Both the position numbers and the translations under genes were made by a program. Below are positions 36,140 to 46,546 of a stretch of DNA of 53,782 bases, one piece after another. The notes under the pieces were generated by a model, which was not told the origin of the DNA, did not search any database, and saw only the letters and a list, made by a program, of their open reading frames with translations. Source of the stretch: an uncultured Gammaproteobacteria bacterium (GTDB lineage: Bacteria > Pseudomonadota > Gammaproteobacteria > DRLM01). The stretch is taken from positions 1 through 53,782 of the forward strand of contig CAMYKQ010000024.1 in NCBI GenBank assembly GCA_947259075.1. Direction: 5' to 3'. The stretch's first letter is position 1; the number at the start of each line of letters is the position of its first letter.

Positions 36140-39028
36140 ATGGTTGCAGGGGTACGGAAAGAAGGTGTCGCTGTGGCACTCGAAGCGTCATCTTCATCCC
36201 GTGTTTATTTGCCATGGCTGATTATCATCATTGGCGTGGTGACTTCCATCGCCTCTTATTTCTTAGTGCGTGATTGGGAAGAGGCGATTATCGCCGCTGA
36301 TTTTGAATTGTTTTCCGCGACGCATGCCGCCTCCTTGAATCGGGAATTGATCCGCCACATGGATTCCACCGCGGCCTTGGTGGGTTTGTATGATTCCTCG
36401 CAAGAGGTTGAGCGCCAAGAATTCCACGATTTCGCCAGCCATCTTCTGCGTCAGCATAATGATATTCAAACACTGATGTGGGTGCCGCGCGTCGCCGTGG
36501 CGGAGCGCGCGGCGCTGGAACAGCGTGTGGCGCGGGAGGGCTTAAGCGATTTCCGCGTGCGTGAGTTCGCCGGCGGCGGAGCGGCCGCGCCAGGCGAGCA
36601 GCCCGAGGCGTATTTCCCCGCTTTATTCATCGAACCCTTAGAGCCCAATCTTGGTTTTCTGGGATCCGATTTGATGACTGATCCCGTCTACCGCGCCCTG
36701 CTGGAAGCGGCGCGCGATACCGGCGAGGTGGTGGCCTCCGGCCCCATTCAGCTGGATACGGATGGTTTGAAGTACGGTTTGTTGCTGGCGGAGGCGGTGT
36801 ATGAAAAAAATACGGCGCGGACGAGCGTGCTAGAACGGCGTGCCGCGCTGCAAGGATTCGTGCTGCATCTGTTGCGGGTTGGCGAGTTCGTGCATGAGGC
36901 GTTGACGGAAACGGCGGTCTTGGGTTTGGATTTGGACGTCTATTATGAAAAGACGCAGGGTGAGCGTCAGCGGGTTTACTCCTATGCTTCCCGTTCCCGT
37001 CAAGACAACGCATCCGAGCCAAGCAGCGCCGTCACGCTGGGTGCTAACGGCTTGACGTGGCGCACGTCCTTGGGTGTATTGGATCAGCCTTGGGAGCTGG
37101 TGTTCACGCCCGCGCCGCGCTTTCAGGCGATGCACCCCATTTGGCGTTCATGGGTGGTGGCGGGCACCGGCTTAGTCATGTCGTTTTTGTTGGGCTTGTA
37201 TTTGTTTGCCTTGGCGCGGCAATCGAAGCGGTCCGCGGCGCTGGCGCGGCGTTTGGCGCACACCAACCAAAATCTCGAAGCCGAAATCGTCGAGCGTACC
37301 CAGGTGGAGGCGCAGGCGGTGAAGTTGTCACGCGCCATCGAGCAGGCCGCCGACGCGGTGGTGATTACCGATCGCAACGGTATCGTTGAATATGTGAATC
37401 CCGCCTTTGAAACGGTGACCGGCTATACCCGTGACGAGGCCGTGGGCAAGAAGGCGAATCTCGTCAAGTCCGGTCAGCATAACGCGGAGTTTTATACGCT
37501 GCTGTGGGGCGCGATTACCCGCGGCGAGGTCTTTCAGGATGTGCTCATCAACCGCCGCAAGAACGGCGTGATTTACTACGAAGAGAAAACCATCACGCCG
37601 TTGAAGGACCGGGAGGGTAATATCACCCACTTCATCGGGACGGGTAAGGACATCACCGAGCGGATGCAGACGCAGGAACGCCTGCACTATCTCGCGTATA
37701 ACGACCTGCTTACCGATCTGCCGAACCGGCTGTTGTTCTTGGAGCGTCTCGCGCACGCGCTCAAGGGCCGGCATGGGCCGGGTCACAGATTGGCCATCAT
37801 GTTTTTGGACCTCGACCGTTTCAAGGTCATCAACGATACCTTGGGGCATCAGATCGGCGACGCCTTGTTACAGAAGATCGCCGCTTTGATTCTGGCGAAC
37901 GTGGGCGCCGGTGATACCGTGGCGCGTCTGGGCGGTGATGAGTTCGGCGTGTTGCTTGAGGAGGTTGCTTCTCTCGATGCCGTGGCGGTGCTGGCCCGCA
38001 AGATTTTAAGCGCCTTCGCCCAGGCCTTCCACATTGGCGGGCACGAGTTGTATATCACGGCGAGCGTCGGCGTCAGTGTTTATCCCGAAGACGGTAATGA
38101 CGCCAATACACTGTTGAAAAACGCCGACGTCGCGATGTATCGCGCCAAGGATCAGGGCGGCAATAATTACCAGTACTACTCCTCCGAGATGAGTTCCAAG
38201 GCCTTTGAGCGCTTGAGTTTGGAAACCAGTCTGCGCCGGGCTTTGGAACGGGAGGAATTCCGTGTCTACTATCAGCCGCAGATTGATCTGGCTTCAGGCA
38301 AAGTGATGGGCGCTGAGGCCTTGATTCGCTGGCAGCACCCCGACCTCGGTTTAGTGAGTCCCTTGGATTTCATTCCCCTGCTGGAGGAAACCGGCTTGAT
38401 AGTGGCGGTGGGGGACTGGGTGTTGCGCCAGGCTTGCGACTGGGCGGCGGCGTTGCAGCAAGACGGGCCATTCCAGGTGTCGGTGAATTTGTCAGGCAGA
38501 CAGTTCCGCGATGGGCAGCTGGCCGCGCACGTCTTGCAGGCCTTGGAGGACAGCGGACTCCAGCCTGAGCTGCTGGAGCTGGAAATTACCGAAAGCGTGT
38601 TGATGCAGGGAGACAAAACCTCCGCCGACAATTTGCTGGCCTTGGACGATATCGGCGCGCGGCTGGCGATCGATGATTTCGGTACCGGCTATTCATCGCT
38701 GAGCTACATCAAACGCTTCCCCATAAAAACGCTGAAGATCGACCGCGCCTTTATCCGCGACTTGATTAGCGATCAAGATGATGCGGCGATCGTGACCGCC
38801 GTCATCGCCATGGCGCGGGGTTTGAAGGTGGGCGTGGTAGCCGAAGGCGTGGAGACGCCGCAGCAATTGGCCTTGTTGCGGGAGCTGGGGTGCGACACAA
38901 TTCAAGGGTTTCTCGTCAGCCGGGCCTTGCCGGTGGACGAGTTCGAGCGCTTCATGGCGCGTGGACGTCAAGTGCTGGACGGCGCGCGGCTGGATGCGCG
39001 GAACGCAGCCGCGCAGAAAAATTCTTAA
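36140..39028 (+). CDS. CHASE-PAS-GGDEF-EAL membrane protein (c-di-GMP turnover)
   Basis: The 962-residue transducer has a transmembrane helix at about 23-42, an extracytoplasmic CHASE-type sensor to about 320, a second helix at about 338-358, a short coiled coil, PAS at about 395-508 ([25 protein letters not shown]), GGDEF at about 520-685 and EAL at about 690-940. GGDEF is intact, but the inhibitory site reads GAGD instead of RxxD, so product inhibition is unlikely. EALIRW, LEITES and DDFGTGYSS are canonical. ATG 36140 follows GAGGAAGGGG; ATG 36116 is the alternative. CHASE domains sense small amphipathic ligands; the actual one is unknown. Confidence 0.93.
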   Translation: MVAGVRKEGVAVALEASSSSRVYLPWLIIIIGVVTSIASYFLVRDWEEAIIAADFELFSATHAASLNRELIRHMDSTAALVGLYDSSQEVERQEFHDFASHLLRQHNDIQTLMWVPRVAVAERAALEQRVAREGLSDFRVREFAGGGAAAPGEQPEAYFPALFIEPLEPNLGFLGSDLMTDPVYRALLEAARDTGEVVASGPIQLDTDGLKYGLLLAEAVYEKNTARTSVLERRAALQGFVLHLLRVGEFVHEALTETAVLGLDLDVYYEKTQGERQRVYSYASRSRQDNASEPSSAVTLGANGLTWRTSLGVLDQPWELVFTPAPRFQAMHPIWRSWVVAGTGLVMSFLLGLYLFALARQSKRSAALARRLAHTNQNLEAEIVERTQVEAQAVKLSRAIEQAADAVVITDRNGIVEYVNPAFETVTGYTRDEAVGKKANLVKSGQHNAEFYTLLWGAITRGEVFQDVLINRRKNGVIYYEEKTITPLKDREGNITHFIGTGKDITERMQTQERLHYLAYNDLLTDLPNRLLFLERLAHALKGRHGPGHRLAIMFLDLDRFKVINDTLGHQIGDALLQKIAALILANVGAGDTVARLGGDEFGVLLEEVASLDAVAVLARKILSAFAQAFHIGGHELYITASVGVSVYPEDGNDANTLLKNADVAMYRAKDQGGNNYQYYSSEMSSKAFERLSLETSLRRALEREEFRVYYQPQIDLASGKVMGAEALIRWQHPDLGLVSPLDFIPLLEETGLIVAVGDWVLRQACDWAAALQQDGPFQVSVNLSGRQFRDGQLAAHVLQALEDSGLQPELLELEITESVLMQGDKTSADNLLALDDIGARLAIDDFGTGYSSLSYIKRFPIKTLKIDRAFIRDLISDQDDAAIVTAVIAMARGLKVGVVAEGVETPQQLALLRELGCDTIQGFLVSRALPVDEFERFMARGRQVLDGARLDARNAAAQKNS

Positions 39029-39046
39029 GCCGTTTGCCGCTGGCGT

Positions 39047-39328
39047 TTAGGTGATGATGCCCACGCTGTGGCAGCACAGGGATCTTCCCGCCTCGCTTTG
39101 CTGGTTCGCGTCGAAGGCGGCGCACTCTTTGTCGAAGTGGTAGGCCAAGTCCGCGTCACAGGTAAACCCCTTGCTCTTCTGTTCGTGCGGATTGACGCCC
39201 TCGGGGCTGACACTGAAGGTGGCGGGGTTGGAGGCGGGTTGCGCCGTGGTTTCATCACCCATCGCCGCCGGGGCGCTTAGGGCGGTGCACACTACAACGA
39301 TAGTCATCAATCTGCTTACTGTTTTCAT
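39047..39328 (-). CDS. Small secreted cysteine-containing protein
   Basis: The 93-residue protein has a signal peptide (LMTIVVVCTALSAPAAMG). The mature ~70 residues hold FTCDADLAYHFDKECAAFD and SLCCHSVGI, four cysteines suited to two disulfides or a metal site. No family recognised. A GGAGAG site lies nine bases before the ATG. It converges on the GGDEF/EAL gene with 18 bp between stops. Confidence 0.65.
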   Translation of the reverse strand: MKTVSRLMTIVVVCTALSAPAAMGDETTAQPASNPATFSVSPEGVNPHEQKSKGFTCDADLAYHFDKECAAFDANQQSEAGRSLCCHSVGIIT

Positions 39329-39496
39329 CCGCGCTTGCTCTCCTTTAGCTAGGACATCCCTTTGCTGTCGGGCCTGCCGGGGGCGAAGGTGCCGGCGTGC
39401 GGTGTGCGCGCCGGACCCATGGCACGGCGGGCCGGGTCTCTAGCGACGTTGTCGGCCAGGTCGCGCGCGGGCTTTAGCGAGCGGGGAAGGGGCGGT

Positions 39497-40162
39497 TTAT
39501 TGCGCGGAAAAATACAGTCCGGCGTAATAGGCGGTGGCCTCGCCGCCGCCGTTGTCAGTGTCGGTCATGATGGCCACGGCGTGAATGCGCTCGATGTCTG
39601 CGCCGAAGAGGCGGCGTAAATCCTCACGCACGTTGCGGCGCTCTTCGCGCCACTGGCCGCGCTCGGCGTCACCGGAGCGCAGCGCGAGCATTTTGGCATT
39701 GCCGGTATAGGCATTGGGCCAGCTGTCGCCGATGGGCCGGTTGCTGGACCAGACATAATTCACCGCGCGGGTGCGCCAGAAAAACACGCCGCCCGAGACC
39801 ACGACATACACGCGGGCGGGATAATCGTCGCCGTCTTTGCGGCTCTCGTCATTGGTGCCGAGGGTATTGTCCACCCGCCAGCGCCAGTGCAGATAGGGCG
39901 TTTTGTTCAAGTCGATTTCAATCTCGCGGAACAAGCCCGAGGCGCTGGCGCGGCTGTGCGCCTTGAGCGCGGGCACGCCGTCTGTTTCGATCAGCGTGTA
40001 TTGCGTGCGGCCCTTGAATTCTTTTTCCTCCCAGCCGTGCAGGCTGGCGCCGTCGAAGAGTTCGATGCGTGGTTCCGCGGCGGCGGGCAGGGCGATGAGC
40101 CAGGCGAGCAAGGCCGCGGCGGTGTGTTGCTTCAGAGCGGTGGCGCGGGCGGGATGGGACAT
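39497..40162 (-). CDS. DUF3047 family exported protein
   Basis: The 221-residue protein has a signal peptide (AALLAWLIALPAAA). The mature beta-rich domain matches DUF3047: LHGWEEKEFKGRTQYTLIE, the paired TPYLHWRWRVD and DGDDYPARVYVVV, YVWSSNRPIGDSWPNAYT, and VREDLRRLFGADIERIHAVAIMTDTDNGG. Function unknown; periplasmic location inferred. Divergent from the DUF523/DUF1722 gene. Confidence 0.85.
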   Translation of the reverse strand: MSHPARATALKQHTAAALLAWLIALPAAAEPRIELFDGASLHGWEEKEFKGRTQYTLIETDGVPALKAHSRASASGLFREIEIDLNKTPYLHWRWRVDNTLGTNDESRKDGDDYPARVYVVVSGGVFFWRTRAVNYVWSSNRPIGDSWPNAYTGNAKMLALRSGDAERGQWREERRNVREDLRRLFGADIERIHAVAIMTDTDNGGGEATAYYAGLYFSAQ

Positions 40163-40252
40163 TCGGGTTGCCTTTTTCAGTCGAGCTTACATAATGCCAT
40201 GCTGCGAGCCTTAGTCGATGCCACCCTTTAAACCTTGCGAGGGATGAGAGCG

Positions 40253-41218
40253 ATGAACCACCAGCCGTCCGCGACAGCGGCGAAGATCGTCATCGGTATC
40301 AGCAGCTGTCTCCTCGGCGACAAGGTCCGTTTCGACGGCAACCACAAACACGACGCCTATATCACCGGTACTTTAAGCCAGGTCTTCGACTTCGTGCCGC
40401 TGTGCCCCGAAGTCGCCATCGGCATGGGCGTGCCGCGTCCGCCGATCCGCCTCACGGGTGATTCGCAAGCGCCGCGCGCGGTCGGGGTGAAAGACCCCGC
40501 GCTGGATGTGACCGCGGCCTTGACCGCCTATGGCCGGCGCATGGCGCTGGAGCTCGAAGGCATCAGCGCGTATATCTTCAAGGGCAAGTCGCCCAGTTGC
40601 GGCATGCAGCGGGTGAAGGTCTATGGCGGCGGCGCGCCCAGCACCCAGGGCGTGGGCATCTATGCGCGCGAGATCATGGCGCGCCAGCCGCTGCTGCCCG
40701 TGGAAGAAGAAGGCCGCTTGGGTGATCCGCTGTTGCGCGAGAATTTCATCGCGCGGGTGTTCGCCTACCGCCGCTGGCAAGATCTATTGGCCTCGGGTTT
40801 CAGCGTCGGCAAGCTGGTGGAGTTTCACGCGCGGCACAAATATGTGTTGATGGCGCACGGTTCGGTGTATTACCGCGCGCTGGGGCGGCTGGTGGCGGAG
40901 GCGAAGTCGCAGCGCCCGGGCGCCTTGTGTGAGCGTTACGGCGCCGAGTTCATGGCCGCCCTGCGCCGGCCCGCCACCCGCAAGCGCCACGCTAATGTGC
41001 TGCTGCACCTCATGGGTTATCTGAAAAAACACATCGACGGCGGCGACAAGGCGGAGCTGGTGGAGGTGATCGAGTCCTACCGCCTGGGACGCGTGCCCTT
41101 GATCGTGCCCATCACCTTGCTCAAACATTATTTCCGCCGCTTCCCCGACGACTACATCGCCAAGCAGGTCTATCTCAATCCCCATCCCGCCGAGCTGATG
41201 CTGCGCAACGGGATTTAA
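40253..41218 (+). CDS. DUF523-DUF1722 (YbgA-like) fusion protein
   Basis: The 321-residue cytoplasmic protein. DUF523 spans about 12-160: ISSCLLGDKVRFDGNHKHD, FVPLCPEVAIGMGVPRPPI and the cysteine-bearing KSPSCGMQRVKVY, likely an Fe-S or metal site. DUF1722 spans about 185-305: FHARHKYVLMAHG, YGAEFMAALRRPATRKRHANVLLHLMGYLKK, and VPLIVPITLLKHY. Fusions of this kind occur in DNA photodamage and stress gene groups, but the activity is unproven. ATG 40253 is preferred for spacing from GAGGG. Confidence 0.88.
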   Translation: MNHQPSATAAKIVIGISSCLLGDKVRFDGNHKHDAYITGTLSQVFDFVPLCPEVAIGMGVPRPPIRLTGDSQAPRAVGVKDPALDVTAALTAYGRRMALELEGISAYIFKGKSPSCGMQRVKVYGGGAPSTQGVGIYAREIMARQPLLPVEEEGRLGDPLLRENFIARVFAYRRWQDLLASGFSVGKLVEFHARHKYVLMAHGSVYYRALGRLVAEAKSQRPGALCERYGAEFMAALRRPATRKRHANVLLHLMGYLKKHIDGGDKAELVEVIESYRLGRVPLIVPITLLKHYFRRFPDDYIAKQVYLNPHPAELMLRNGI

Positions 41219-41240
41219 TTCCGCGCTCGGCGAAAGACCG

Positions 41241-42707
41241 TCAGCCCGCCGGACTCAGGTGATGCAGGTCACTGTTGAGCAGCAGATGCACCCAGATGCT
41301 GGCGGCGTAACCCAGCGCGATCGCCCAGGTCCATTTGAGGTGACTGAAGAAGGTGTAATAACCGCGCGCCTGACCCATAAGCGCCACGCCCGCCGCCGAG
41401 CCGATGGACAGCAGCGAACCGCCGACCCCGGCGGTGAGCGTCACCAGCAGCCATTGCGCCAGCGACATATCGGGATTCATGGTGAGCACCGCGAACATCA
41501 CCGGGATGTTATCGACCAGGGCCGAAAGTATACCTACTAAGATATTCGCCCAGGTGGGGCCGAGACCCACGTACATCGCTTCCGACACCAGCGCGAGGTA
41601 GCCAAGAGTACCCAAGCCGCCGACGCAAAGGATCACGCCGTAGAAAAACATCAGGGTGTCCCACTCGGCGCGCTTCATGCTGATAAAAATATCAAAGGGG
41701 CGCTGGCGCGGTTTGTAGTTTTGCCGTACCTCATCGCCGACCTCCAGCTGCTCCGGGCCGCCGATGTGCGGCGGTTGCAGGGTGAGTTCATCGCGGCGCA
41801 GAAAATAGCCGTAGACCTTGAGCAGGCCCAGGCCGGTCATCATGCCCATCACTGGCGGAAAGTGCAGGAAATTGTGGAAGGATACCGCCATGACGATGGT
41901 GAGCAGGAACAGGCCGATGATGATATAGCCGCCCTGTTTGACGGTGACGCGCTCCTGCATCGGCGCGGGGCGGTCCTTGGCCACCGCGAAGGACATCAGC
42001 AGCGCCGGCACCAGCCAGTTCACCGCCGAGGGAATGAACAGGTGAAAGAAATCCCAGAAATGCACGATGCCTTTCTGCCAGACCATCAGCGTGGTGATGT
42101 CACCGAAGGGGCTGAAGGCGCCGCCGGCGTTGGCCGCCACCACGATGTTGATGCAGGCGATGGCGATGAAGGGTGCATTGCCCGCGCCCACCGCCATCAC
42201 CACCGCGCACATGATGAGCGCGGTGGTGAGATTGTCCGCCACTGGTGAGATGAAAAATGCCAGCAAGCCGGTGAGCCAGAAAATAGTGCGCAGCGAAAAG
42301 CCCGAGGACACCAGCCAGGCGCGCAGCGCGTCGAAGACGCGGCGCTCCTGCAAGGTGTTGATGAAGGTCATGGCCGCCAGCAGGAACAGCAGCAGCTCGG
42401 CGTATTCCAGCAAGTTGTGGCGCAGGCTATTGGCCGCGTAACTCGTGTCGCCGTGCATGAGATAGGCGATGCCCACCAGTGCCCAGATCACGCCCGCCGC
42501 CACCAGCACCGGTTTGGATTTACGCAGGTGCAAGAATTCTTCGGCAATGACGAAGCCGTAGGCGATGACGAAAAGTATCAGCGCCGCAATGCCGATTTTG
42601 CTGGTGGTGAGGTCCAGCGCGCCGCCGCTGCCGTCGCCGGCGGCGAATGCGCTTAAAGGGAAGAGGCCGGTGAGGAATGCGAGAAGGGCAACAAGCTGTT
42701 TATTCAT
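41241..42707 (-). CDS. nhaD: Na+/H+ antiporter NhaD
   Basis: The 488-residue inner-membrane transporter has about 12-13 hydrophobic segments and an N-terminal signal-like segment (LLAFLTGLFPLSAFA). NhaD marks: GFVIAEEFLHLRKSKPVL, SPVADNLTTALIMCAVVMAVG, NIVVAANAGGAFSPFGDITTLMVW, and LVDNIPVMFAVL. It exports Na+ or Li+ in exchange for protons, common in marine, haloalkaliphilic or sulfur-oxidising gammaproteobacteria. The start is the ATG before NKQLV. Confidence 0.93.
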   Translation of the reverse strand: MNKQLVALLAFLTGLFPLSAFAAGDGSGGALDLTTSKIGIAALILFVIAYGFVIAEEFLHLRKSKPVLVAAGVIWALVGIAYLMHGDTSYAANSLRHNLLEYAELLLFLLAAMTFINTLQERRVFDALRAWLVSSGFSLRTIFWLTGLLAFFISPVADNLTTALIMCAVVMAVGAGNAPFIAIACINIVVAANAGGAFSPFGDITTLMVWQKGIVHFWDFFHLFIPSAVNWLVPALLMSFAVAKDRPAPMQERVTVKQGGYIIIGLFLLTIVMAVSFHNFLHFPPVMGMMTGLGLLKVYGYFLRRDELTLQPPHIGGPEQLEVGDEVRQNYKPRQRPFDIFISMKRAEWDTLMFFYGVILCVGGLGTLGYLALVSEAMYVGLGPTWANILVGILSALVDNIPVMFAVLTMNPDMSLAQWLLVTLTAGVGGSLLSIGSAAGVALMGQARGYYTFFSHLKWTWAIALGYAASIWVHLLLNSDLHHLSPAG

Positions 42708-43025
42708 GGCGGGGGCTTCGGGTTCCACTGGGTTGTCGCGGCGCCTGTGACGGCGGCGCCGTGGACCGTGCAATATCGGGGCGGAATTCTCCCATGCCGC
42801 GTCGTTTGGGTCCAGCGCGCGGATTGCGCCGCCCGCGCGCGATGCGGCTCCGCGCTGCCTGCCCGGGCATCCGGGGCACGGTCATACCCAAATATTTATT
42901 TTAGGTGTATTGATGAGGCTGAGCACGAGGCTCTCTTGTGCTGACGCGGCCCTGGTATTAGGGTAAGACTCAGTGATCATGAGTGGATCAACGGTCAGCC
43001 CGTTTCGCGGGAAGAAGGAGGTCTC
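42708..43025. other. 318-bp noncoding stretch between nhaD and the phosphoketolase-like relic
   Basis: No gene is supported. The right end contains a strong ribosome site GAAGGAGGT (43014-43022) just ahead of the relic's ATG, evidence that a translated gene once began here. No other clear element is seen. Confidence 0.5.
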
Positions 43026-44136
43026 ATGACGACGTGCATGGAATCACGCCGCCACCGCATCAAGAAACTCGCGGAGATTCACCGCGGACAAGACCCCGCT
43101 GCCGCTGAACGGGCGGCGGGTTACGGCGCGATGCATCACGAAAACGTCACTCAGATGCGAGTCTACGGTATGGCCGGCTTGCTGCATCAGCGCGGCAGGG
43201 AACGAGCGTACCCGCTCATCGCCCGGCCCTGTCCGCTGCCGGAATTCCCCGAGGCGTGGAGCAAGGAAGGCGAACAGTTCTCGACAATGGAAAGTGTGGA
43301 CGATTATTTTTGCTGGCTGCTGAAGGCCAGGCCGGAGTCGCGTCCGCGCGTCGGCAATCCCGGCGCGATGCGCAGCAACCGGCTCAACACCACGCTCGAC
43401 CGCCATCAAGACGAGACCGGTTGCGAACCGTGCCGGTTGTCGCCGGCCGTGGTGCCCGCCGCGCACACTTGGGAAAACGGTAAAAACGGACAGTCGCGGC
43501 AGGCCCCGGCTTTGCGCGAGGCGCTGCCCGGCGAAATGAAGGATTTGCCGCGCGTGGTGTTTCCCGCTGACGGCAATAGCGCGGCGGCCGCATTGTACGC
43601 GGCGCGCGGACAGATCTGGCCGCTGATGGCGCCCGGGCGCGCGCTGCCCGTGCGCCGCAACCGCCAGCAGGCGCGGCAACAATTAGTGAAGAACGGCGCG
43701 CTGGTCTTGCGCGACGCGGGCGCTGATGAGGGCAAGCTGTTGTTGATCGCGGTCGGCGCTTATCAATTGGAAGAAACACTGCGCGCCGCGGAGCGTCCGC
43801 ACGCGCGCGGCGCGGCGCATTGGCTGGTGTATCTGTTCGAGCCCGGCCGTTTCCGTTTCCCGCGCGACGAGCGTGAAGCGGCGCCTATGATTGGCCGATC
43901 GCCGCGCCCGCTGGATAGCGGGCCGGTCACCCGCCCGCGCCTTGGGTTACATCAATCGCGGCGGCATTCTCGACGTTGGCGGCATGTCATTCGCCAATCA
44001 CCGCGCCTGGGCCCATACTCTGGCCGCGGGCGCGCGTCGTTTGCAGCACCCAGTGGACGCGTGAATTTTCGCCGAGGAAGTGGCGGCGATTCACCGCGAG
44101 GGCGATGCGCGCATGGCGATGCGGGCCCGGGCGTGA
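43026..44136 (+). pseudogene. Decayed phosphoketolase / transketolase-like gene
   Basis: The reading matches only pieces of a family of about 800-residue TPP-dependent phosphoketolase-like proteins. The N-terminus is fused directly to a middle segment (VDDYFCWLLKA, RVGNPGAMRSNRLNTTLD), which jumps to AHTWENGKNGQS and RVVFPADGNSAAAALYA, then to VYLFEPGRFRFPRDEREAA. Near 43915-43945 the frame shifts: RALGYINRGGILDVGGM continues in another frame up to a TGA at 44062-44064, then FAEEVAAIHREGDARMAM. The TPP site is missing altogether. Large internal deletions, a frameshift and a stop make it nonfunctional. It lies 9 bp ahead of ackA, the usual partner of phosphoketolase. Confidence 0.75.
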
Positions 44137-44145
44137 GTTGATTAC

Positions 44146-45282
44146 ATGCGGATGTTGACCGTCAACGTCGGTTCCTCGTCGCTCAAACTCGATGTGCGCG
44201 AAAGGGGCGTGGCCGCGCCGCTGCTTAAATTGGAGGCGCGCGGCATTGGAGGCGCACGCGGGACATTAGTTGAAAACAGCGCGCAACTGAGCGAGACGCG
44301 ATTCGACGATCACGCCGCCGCCTTTGCCGCGCTGGCGGCGCGTTTGACCGATACCGGCAAGCTGGCGCGCATCGGCCATCGTATCGTTCACGGCGGCCCG
44401 CGTTATCGCGGGCCAGTTTGGTTTAGCGATGCCGTGCTCGCTGATTTACAGCAGTTACAGCCGCTGAGTCCTCTGCACCTGCCGCCCGCGCTCGCGGTTG
44501 TGCAGGCCTGCCGCGCGCGATTTCCCGCCGTGGCGCAAGCGGCGGTGTTCGATACCGCCTTTCACGCGAGTTTGCCGCCGCGCGCTTATACTTACGCCGT
44601 GCCCGCCGCGTGGCGTGATGCCGGTGTGCGGCGCTACGGATTTCACGGCATCGCCTGCGCCGACGTAGTGGCGCAATTGGGCGCGGCGTTGCGTCCGCGC
44701 GCGGTGATCCTGCATCTCGGCGCCGGATGTTCCGCCACCGCGCTGCGCGCGGGCGTGAGCATTGACACCAGCATGGGCTTCACGCCGCTGGAAGGCTTGA
44801 TGATGGCCAGCCGTGGCGGCGATCTCGATTCCGGCGCGCTGTTGTACGTGCAGCGCACGCTGGGTTTGCCGTTGGATGAAATGGAGCGCGCGCTCAACGA
44901 AGCCAGCGGTTTGTTGGGCGTCTCGGACTACTCAGCGGACATGCGCGCGCTGTTGGCGCGGCAGGACGATGCGCGCGCGGCGCTGGCGGTAGACTTGTTT
45001 TGTTATCGCGCCGCCAAGGCCGTGGGCGCGTTCACCGTCGTGCTGGGCGGACTCGATCAAGTCATCTTCAGCGGCGGCATTGGTGAGAATGCGGCGGCGA
45101 TCCGCGCGCGCATCGCCGCGCAGCTCGTCTGTTTTGGTGTGCATCTGGCCAACGCCGGTCATGCTGACGATGAGATGATTCTGTCCTCCGCGCACAGCGC
45201 GGTGGAGGTGCGCATCGTCCATGTCGATGAAGGCCGGGCCATCGCCGCGGAGCTGGCGGCGCTGCCTCTGCCCAGCATTTGA
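44146..45282 (+). CDS. ackA: Acetate kinase
   Basis: Interconverts acetyl phosphate + ADP and acetate + ATP. 378 residues, slightly short. Motifs kept: NVGSSSLK, GHRIVHGG (substrate arginine), AVFDTAFH, RRYGFHG, DTSMGFTPLEGLMM, SRGGDLD, and SGGIGENAAAIR with the C-terminal VDEGRAIA. The nucleotide loop HLGAGCS differs slightly from HLGNGxS. It looks functional although the phosphoketolase-like gene in front has decayed; acetyl phosphate would then come from another source. ATG 44152 is an alternative start. A relic of a second copy lies at 51112-51505. Confidence 0.9.
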   Translation: MRMLTVNVGSSSLKLDVRERGVAAPLLKLEARGIGGARGTLVENSAQLSETRFDDHAAAFAALAARLTDTGKLARIGHRIVHGGPRYRGPVWFSDAVLADLQQLQPLSPLHLPPALAVVQACRARFPAVAQAAVFDTAFHASLPPRAYTYAVPAAWRDAGVRRYGFHGIACADVVAQLGAALRPRAVILHLGAGCSATALRAGVSIDTSMGFTPLEGLMMASRGGDLDSGALLYVQRTLGLPLDEMERALNEASGLLGVSDYSADMRALLARQDDARAALAVDLFCYRAAKAVGAFTVVLGGLDQVIFSGGIGENAAAIRARIAAQLVCFGVHLANAGHADDEMILSSAHSAVEVRIVHVDEGRAIAAELAALPLPSI

Positions 45283-45314
45283 ATCCGTGCTGGCGCGTGT
45301 TACGGAGTGATGAA

Positions 45315-46265
45315 ATGCGGCCGTCGTTCCTCAAAACGGATTGCACGATGCGCAGGGTGGGACGTAAATCGACCATTGCCTTTCTGCTCGCGGCCCTTGC
45401 CACCGGTTGCAGCTCAATTCAAATTGGCTACGGGCAGCTCGACCGGCTGATCTTCTGGTACGCCGATGACTATTTGCCGCTGACCGCCGCGCAGGAGGCG
45501 GTGTTAAAGCCGCGCGTGGCGAATCTGATCGAATGGCATTGCTCGACGCAACTGCCCGCCTATGCCGATTGGCTGCGCGGCGTGGGGGCGGAACTGAGTG
45601 TAGGCAGCAGCCCCGAACGGCTGGACGCGCGTCTCGAACAGGCCGGCCAGTTCATGCGGGAAATCGCGCGTGCGGCCGTGCCCGATGCGGGCGTGCTGTT
45701 GGCGGGAGTCTCTGAAGAACAGGTCACGGCGCTGCGCGAAGCCATGGAGCAACGCAACCGCGAGTATTTCAAGAAATGGGTGGAGAAGCCGCCGCGCGAA
45801 CTGGAGAACGCGCGCTCCAAACACCTGCGCAAGCGCGTCAAAGCTTGGATAGGTTCCCTCAACCCCGCGCAGGAGCAGGCGATCGACGCTTGGGCGCGTG
45901 GCATCGAAAAAACCGGTGAAGATGCGCTGGAGAGCCGCCGCCGCTGGCAGGCCGCGCTGGGGGAGACGCTCTCGAGGCGAAAGACGAATCCGGCTTTCAC
46001 CGCCGAACTCATGGCGATATTCGTTCACCCCGAAAATTTTTGGACCGCTGCTTACGCCCGTAAGCTGGAGGCCAACCGCGAGCTCACCCTGAACACCTTG
46101 CTGGTGATTGCCGAGAGCATGGACGAAAAACAACGCGGCCGCCTGAGCCGTGAGGTGAACGCCATGGCGGGTGATTTGGAGAAACTTGCCTGCGTTAACC
46201 AACCCGCGTCAGCCGTGCAGCTTGGCGCGGTGCCGCTGTTGTCATTGGCGTTAATGCCGCGGTAG
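45315..46265 (+). CDS. DUF6279 family lipoprotein
   Basis: The 316-residue protein has a basic n-region and lipobox LATGC (lipidated Cys at about residue 32). The mature chain is helical, with YGQLDRLIFWYADDYLPLTAAQ, a family signature, and long amphipathic helices (ENARSKHLRKRVKAWIGSL). Function unknown. ATG 45315 is set by GGAG at 45304-45307, seven bases before. Next to ackA but probably unrelated to it. Confidence 0.82.
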   Translation: MRPSFLKTDCTMRRVGRKSTIAFLLAALATGCSSIQIGYGQLDRLIFWYADDYLPLTAAQEAVLKPRVANLIEWHCSTQLPAYADWLRGVGAELSVGSSPERLDARLEQAGQFMREIARAAVPDAGVLLAGVSEEQVTALREAMEQRNREYFKKWVEKPPRELENARSKHLRKRVKAWIGSLNPAQEQAIDAWARGIEKTGEDALESRRRWQAALGETLSRRKTNPAFTAELMAIFVHPENFWTAAYARKLEANRELTLNTLLVIAESMDEKQRGRLSREVNAMAGDLEKLACVNQPASAVQLGAVPLLSLALMPR

Positions 46266-46546
46266 ATCGATGTTATGAATCGTGTATGGCAGGTAAAGTG
46301 ATATCTATGCGAGGGAGGGCATACATAAAGGACATGGGCGGCGGGTTGCGGCAAGCGTGGCCAACAATGGCGTGCTCTCGGCAGCTCACGCTAGAGGCTG
46401 CATGTCACGTATATGCGTCTCCATGGCGTAAGTCTATTATCCTTCCCCAAATCGTTTCCCGAATTCATTGAGCGTCTGCGTAAGACGACGGATTATCTTG
46501 CCACTTTCACGCTTGAACAGATCGCCTCCAATCAGGATGGTTAGTT

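Noticed and set aside
43044-43682. Minus-strand frame in the phosphoketolase-like relic
   Set aside because: The plus strand holds recognisable conserved blocks; the minus frame shows none.
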